From the NCBI GenBank assembly GCA_016217585.1, contig JACRHQ010000081.1, positions 1-9,646 on the forward strand: a stretch of DNA of 9,646 nt, read 5' to 3'. Made by a program: the position numbers and the translations under genes. Below are positions 7,364-9,646 of the stretch, one piece after another. The notes below the pieces were generated by a model, which worked only from the letters and a program-made list of their open reading frames with translations, ran no database searches and was not told the DNA's origin. Each line of letters opens with the position of its first letter. The first letter of the stretch is position 1. The DNA comes from Candidatus Omnitrophota bacterium (GTDB lineage: Bacteria; Omnitrophota; Gorgyraeia; Zapsychrales; Zapsychraceae).

Positions 7364-7810
7364 TCAGGCGGGGTTGGTCAAGGTTGTTTCGTGCTTGGCT
7401 GTGCCAGGCCGGAATTTAAGTATTTTGTCGCGGACGACCCCTTCTTTTTGTTCCGTGATTGCATTTTGGGGTGTCAACGTATTCTTATTCGGCAGAATTT
7501 TATGGCGGACCCCGACCTGTACATCTCCGGTGCGGATCCGGATGATTTTTCCGTTGGCCAGGGCGTCAGCCACGATTTTCCGGCCTTCACGCAGGATCCG
7601 GCCAAATGTCGGTCTCGATACGCCCATGGCGTTGGCGCCTTCCGTCTGGTTGTAGCCCTGATGGTCAACCAGTTTGATGGCTTCATAATGGTCAATATTC
7701 AGCTCGGCTTCGTCCGGCCGTCCCGGGTTTCCGCGCGGGCTGAATTGAGCCGTTTTGGGCATTTTCTGGATGTATCGGACTTTTTTGCGGCGCCCTTTAA
7801 GCATATTCAT
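7364..7810 (-). CDS. DUF134 (UPF0251) family DNA-binding regulator
   Basis: The protein has 148 residues. The N-terminal basic segment GRRKKVRYI, the acidic helix region (NIDHYEAIKLVDHQ, about 38-51) and the helix-turn-helix YNQTEGANAMGVSRPTFGRIL (about 53-73, sigma-70 region 4-like) are the family's hallmarks. Family members often have cysteines in the N-terminal segment; this protein has none, so a cysteine-bound metal or redox sensor is unlikely. The C-terminal 45 residues after IRIRTGDVQV look poorly conserved and polar. As I recall, DUF134 genes often lie beside NifX/NafY-like or Mrp-type ATPase genes, but none is here. ATG 7810 is used; a second ATG at 7804 is possible, and neither has a strong ribosome site. 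Two palindromes before the gene suggest it represses itself. Confidence 0.88.
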   Translation of the reverse strand: MNMLKGRRKKVRYIQKMPKTAQFSPRGNPGRPDEAELNIDHYEAIKLVDHQGYNQTEGANAMGVSRPTFGRILREGRKIVADALANGKIIRIRTGDVQVGVRHKILPNKNTLTPQNAITEQKEGVVRDKILKFRPGTAKHETTLTNPA

Positions 7811-7841
7811 ATCTTATGAAAAGATTTAAACGTTATGATAA

Positions 7842-7859
7842 TATGAGCACATGCTCATA
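7842..7859. promoter_or_regulatory. Distal palindromic operator before the DUF134 gene
   Basis: TATGAGCACATGCTCATA has 8-bp arms matching perfectly around a central CA. It shares TATGAGCA...TGCTCAT with the site at 7877-7892. It lies in the predicted 5' leader, 32 bp before the ATG at 7810. Two copies of one palindrome in front of a DNA-binding protein gene point to autoregulation. Confidence 0.75.
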
Positions 7860-7876
7860 ATAATATGACTCTTGTT

Positions 7877-7892
7877 ATGAGCATATGCTCAT
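7877..7892. promoter_or_regulatory. Proximal palindromic operator on the DUF134 promoter
   Basis: ATGAGCATATGCTCAT is a perfect 16-bp palindrome. Its centre (7884/7885) coincides with the predicted transcription start and its edge shares two bases with the -10 element, so binding would exclude RNA polymerase. Its centre is 34 bp, a little over three helical turns, from that of the distal site, which would allow dimers on one face of the DNA to cooperate. Confidence 0.8.
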
Positions 7893-7919
7893 TGTAAGTT
7901 GCTAAAGTCCTGATGTAAA
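7891..7919 (-). promoter_or_regulatory. Sigma-70-type promoter of the DUF134 gene
   Basis: On the - strand, TTTACA (7919-7914, 5/6) and TACAAT (7896-7891, 5/6) are separated by 17 bp. The start point should be near 7884, leaving a leader of about 74 nt that includes the distal operator. The -35 begins about 14 bp past the stop of the upstream PocR-GAF gene, so the DUF134 gene can be expressed alone. Confidence 0.75.
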
Positions 7920-7932
7920 GGTTTTTATTGGA

Positions 7933-8976
7933 TTAAACAACCGATGAAAGCAGATTGGAAAGATACTCCAGGTTCTCCAGGTTGTTTTCAATGCTGCATT
8001 GGGGTTGACGCGTATGCAGATTAAGGACGCCCAGGATGCGGCGTTTGCCTTTCAGGGGCATGACCAGGGAGTGCTGGATTTCAGGGCGTTTCAGGAGATG
8101 TTTGATCCGGTTATCTCCCTGTTGACCATGGATAATAAACGGTCTTTGTTCAAGGGCCGCCAGACCGGCGATCCCCTCTCCAATCTTTAGTCGTGTATTT
8201 TTGACATTTTCCTGGGGTAACCCGCGGGAAACTTTAATAGTCAGATCGCCCTGTCTTTCCGGGTCAATGATCAAAATTGACCCGCATTCCGTGTTGGTCA
8301 TTTTCAGGGCTACATCCAGCAGGGTCACCAGTAGTTCATCCACGCAGGCGGTCGAGAAAAGGTCCTTGGCGGCCTGTTTAATCGCGGCCGGAAACGGAAA
8401 ACTGTCCTTGCCTTCCGCGCGTTCATAGATGGCCAGCTTGATGCCGCTTAGTTCAATGTTATTTTTGACGATCTCATATAAAAGGTCCAGGATGGAATTC
8501 ATCATGACGTTGGAAACGATCCGCAGGTCGTTGATTTCGTTCGCGATATTTTTCAGGGAAATGTTATGGCTGCCGGCAACGGTCTCGTATTCGGTGTTTT
8601 CCATGCGCTTGTTGAGGATGACCGGCCCGACAATCATGTATCCGATGGGTTGTCCGCCGTTGTTGTGGATATGCAGCGGTATGGCAAACTGGTGGAGTTT
8701 TAGAGGGCTCACGTACTCCAGGTACAAGCCGCCGCCACAGGGTTCGAATTTCTTGAGGAATTCGGAGCTCTCCTGCCGGGCCTGGAACCCCAGGGAAGGG
8801 TCCGTTAAAAGCCGGCCGCCGTATTTTCCCTCTTCCGGCGGCAGGATGATGACCCCCTTGTCGTCCACGATAAATATGTTAATACGCAGCACGTCGATAA
8901 AGCGCGACAGAATATCCCACCACTTTTCTTTATTGATGAGCTTGAGCGCGAGTTGTCTTGAATTTTCCATGTTCAT
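7933..8976 (-). CDS. Stand-alone PocR-like + GAF sensor protein
   Basis: The protein has 347 residues and two sensory domains but no kinase, cyclase or DNA-binding output. Residues 10-180 resemble the PocR ligand-binding domain: a W19W20 pair, an NIFIVDDKGVII strand and the C80-to-VGPV118 segment with FAIPL and IGYMIVG, matching the usual RCHAGL...FAVPI...G pattern in layout. C80 is the only cysteine there, fewer than in typical PocR domains. Residues 205-345 form a GAF domain with KIGEGIAGLAALEQRPFII and a closing RILGVLNLH strand. It starts 27 nt after the sigma-54 activator gene and is very likely co-transcribed with it, so it probably senses a small molecule for that activator. There is no ribosome site at either candidate ATG (8976, 8970). 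The PocR call is less sure than the GAF call. Confidence 0.8.
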   Translation of the reverse strand: MNMENSRQLALKLINKEKWWDILSRFIDVLRINIFIVDDKGVIILPPEEGKYGGRLLTDPSLGFQARQESSEFLKKFEPCGGGLYLEYVSPLKLHQFAIPLHIHNNGGQPIGYMIVGPVILNKRMENTEYETVAGSHNISLKNIANEINDLRIVSNVMMNSILDLLYEIVKNNIELSGIKLAIYERAEGKDSFPFPAAIKQAAKDLFSTACVDELLVTLLDVALKMTNTECGSILIIDPERQGDLTIKVSRGLPQENVKNTRLKIGEGIAGLAALEQRPFIIHGQQGDNRIKHLLKRPEIQHSLVMPLKGKRRILGVLNLHTRQPQCSIENNLENLEYLSNLLSSVV

Positions 8977-9003
8977 GGCGTGGTATGTCCGGTCAGCAGG
9001 GGC

Positions 9004-9646
9004 TCAAACGGTCTCTTCGTTGATGTTGTATTTTTTCATCTTGTTATACAAGGTCGTACGGTTGACCCCCAGAGACGCGGCCGCTTTATTGCGGTTCCAG
9101 CTGCAGTCTTTCAAGATGGCGATGATATGTTCTCTTTCCGGATATTCTACGGCTTTTTTGAGATTCCGTTCCCGGGATCTGGTGGTGGAAATGGACGAGA
9201 ATTTCACGAAATTAGGCACGTCCGATTTGTTGATGACGGCCGTCCGGACCATGATAATGGCCCCTTCGACGGCATTTTCAAGTTCCCGGATATTCCCCGG
9301 CCAGTCATAATCCAGAAATATTCTTTCCACTTCGGCAGAGAATTCTATATTTTTTTTGTTATTAATCCCGCAGTATTTCTTGAGGAAATGATCCGTCAGA
9401 AACGGGATGTCATCTTTGCGTTCACGTAGCGGCGGGACATGGACGCAGATGACATTGATGCGGTAATAAAGGTCTTCCCGGAATTTGCCCTTTTTGACAA
9501 GATCGGTAAGATTCTGGTTGGTGGCAACGATGATCCGCGCATTCGCCCGTCGAGGCGTGTTGTCCCCCACCCGCTCAAACAGGCCCTCCTGCAAAACACG
9601 CAGCAGCTTAGCCTGCAGGGCCGGTGAAAACGCGTCGATTTCATCC
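9004..9646 (-). CDS. Sigma-54-dependent transcriptional activator (5' partial)
   Basis: The reading frame enters at 9645 and encodes the last 213 residues. It starts inside the AAA+ domain at Walker B DEID (fragment 1-4), then sensor I ATN (41-43), the arginine-finger block FREDLYYRINV (55-65) and WPGNIRELEN (115-124). A linker is followed by a Fis-type helix-turn-helix (about 175-213, AAASLGVNRTTLYNKMKKYNI). Such proteins hydrolyse ATP to open sigma-54 promoters. The GAFTGA loop, Walker A and any N-terminal sensor or receiver domain are outside the window. No internal start is needed. Its partner is presumably the PocR-GAF protein encoded just downstream. I found no convincing GG-N10-GC promoter in the window, so its target probably lies elsewhere. 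Confidence 0.93.
   Translation of the reverse strand, partial: DEIDAFSPALQAKLLRVLQEGLFERVGDNTPRRANARIIVATNQNLTDLVKKGKFREDLYYRINVICVHVPPLRERKDDIPFLTDHFLKKYCGINNKKNIEFSAEVERIFLDYDWPGNIRELENAVEGAIIMVRTAVINKSDVPNFVKFSSISTTRSRERNLKKAVEYPEREHIIAILKDCSWNRNKAAASLGVNRTTLYNKMKKYNINEETV

Noticed and set aside
7811..7932. Sigma-54 promoter (GG-N10-GC) driving the DUF134 gene
   Set aside because: The only GG...GC candidate on the - strand has the wrong spacing, while a sigma-70-type promoter with 17-bp spacing fits well.
8429..9310. Long + strand open frame of 293 codons opposite the PocR-GAF and sigma-54 genes
   Set aside because: Its translation has no family features, and the opposite strand encodes clear GAF and AAA+/Fis domains through the same bases.
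1..9646. CRISPR array, tRNA, rRNA, transposase or other mobile element
   Set aside because: No regularly spaced repeats, no RNA gene signature and no transposase or integrase motifs were seen on either strand.

Overview
The window looks like the chromosome of an uncultivated, probably anaerobic Gram-negative-type bacterium. It carries a molybdenum hydroxylase locus, a secreted cyclophilin with a signal peptide and a sigma-54 activator, and its coding DNA is moderately GC-rich while its intergenic control regions are AT-rich. Lineages such as Omnitrophota or Desulfobacterota would fit, but nothing here fixes the phylum.

Left part (1-3922, + strand). After the tail of an unidentified gene (1-141) comes a good extended -10 promoter, with a perfect 18-bp palindrome just downstream of its start point. 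It drives a three-gene operon for a xanthine-dehydrogenase-family molybdenum hydroxylase: FAD subunit, [2Fe-2S] subunit and molybdopterin subunit. The genes overlap or nearly touch. The catalytic Mo-site residues are visible, but the glutamate that marks xanthine binding seems to be absent, so the substrate is open.

Middle (3905-7125). A MocA-like cytidylyltransferase gene, probably the maker of the cofactor's cytosine dinucleotide form, lies on the - strand. It overlaps the end of the large-subunit gene tail to tail and starts almost on its own promoter. Divergent from it is a compact + strand operon: a membrane-anchored coiled-coil protein of unknown role, a secreted cyclophilin, an XdhC/CoxI-type maturation factor and a small PNPOx-like flavoprotein. 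The enzyme, its cofactor nucleotidyltransferase and its insertion chaperone are therefore all here, in three transcription units.

Right part (7126-9646). A 238-bp AT-rich gap holds only small dyads. Three - strand regulatory genes follow: a DUF134 (UPF0251) DNA-binding protein, a free-standing PocR-like + GAF sensor without an output domain, and the C-terminal part of a sigma-54 activator that runs off the window. The DUF134 gene has a clear sigma-70-type promoter and two near-identical palindromic operators, one centred on the predicted start point and one 34 bp downstream. This looks like autoregulation.

Most of the chemistry is of known type. The parts that may be new are the DUF134 operator pair, the different palindrome controlling the hydroxylase operon, the PocR-GAF/sigma-54 pair, and the link between XdhC and two envelope proteins.
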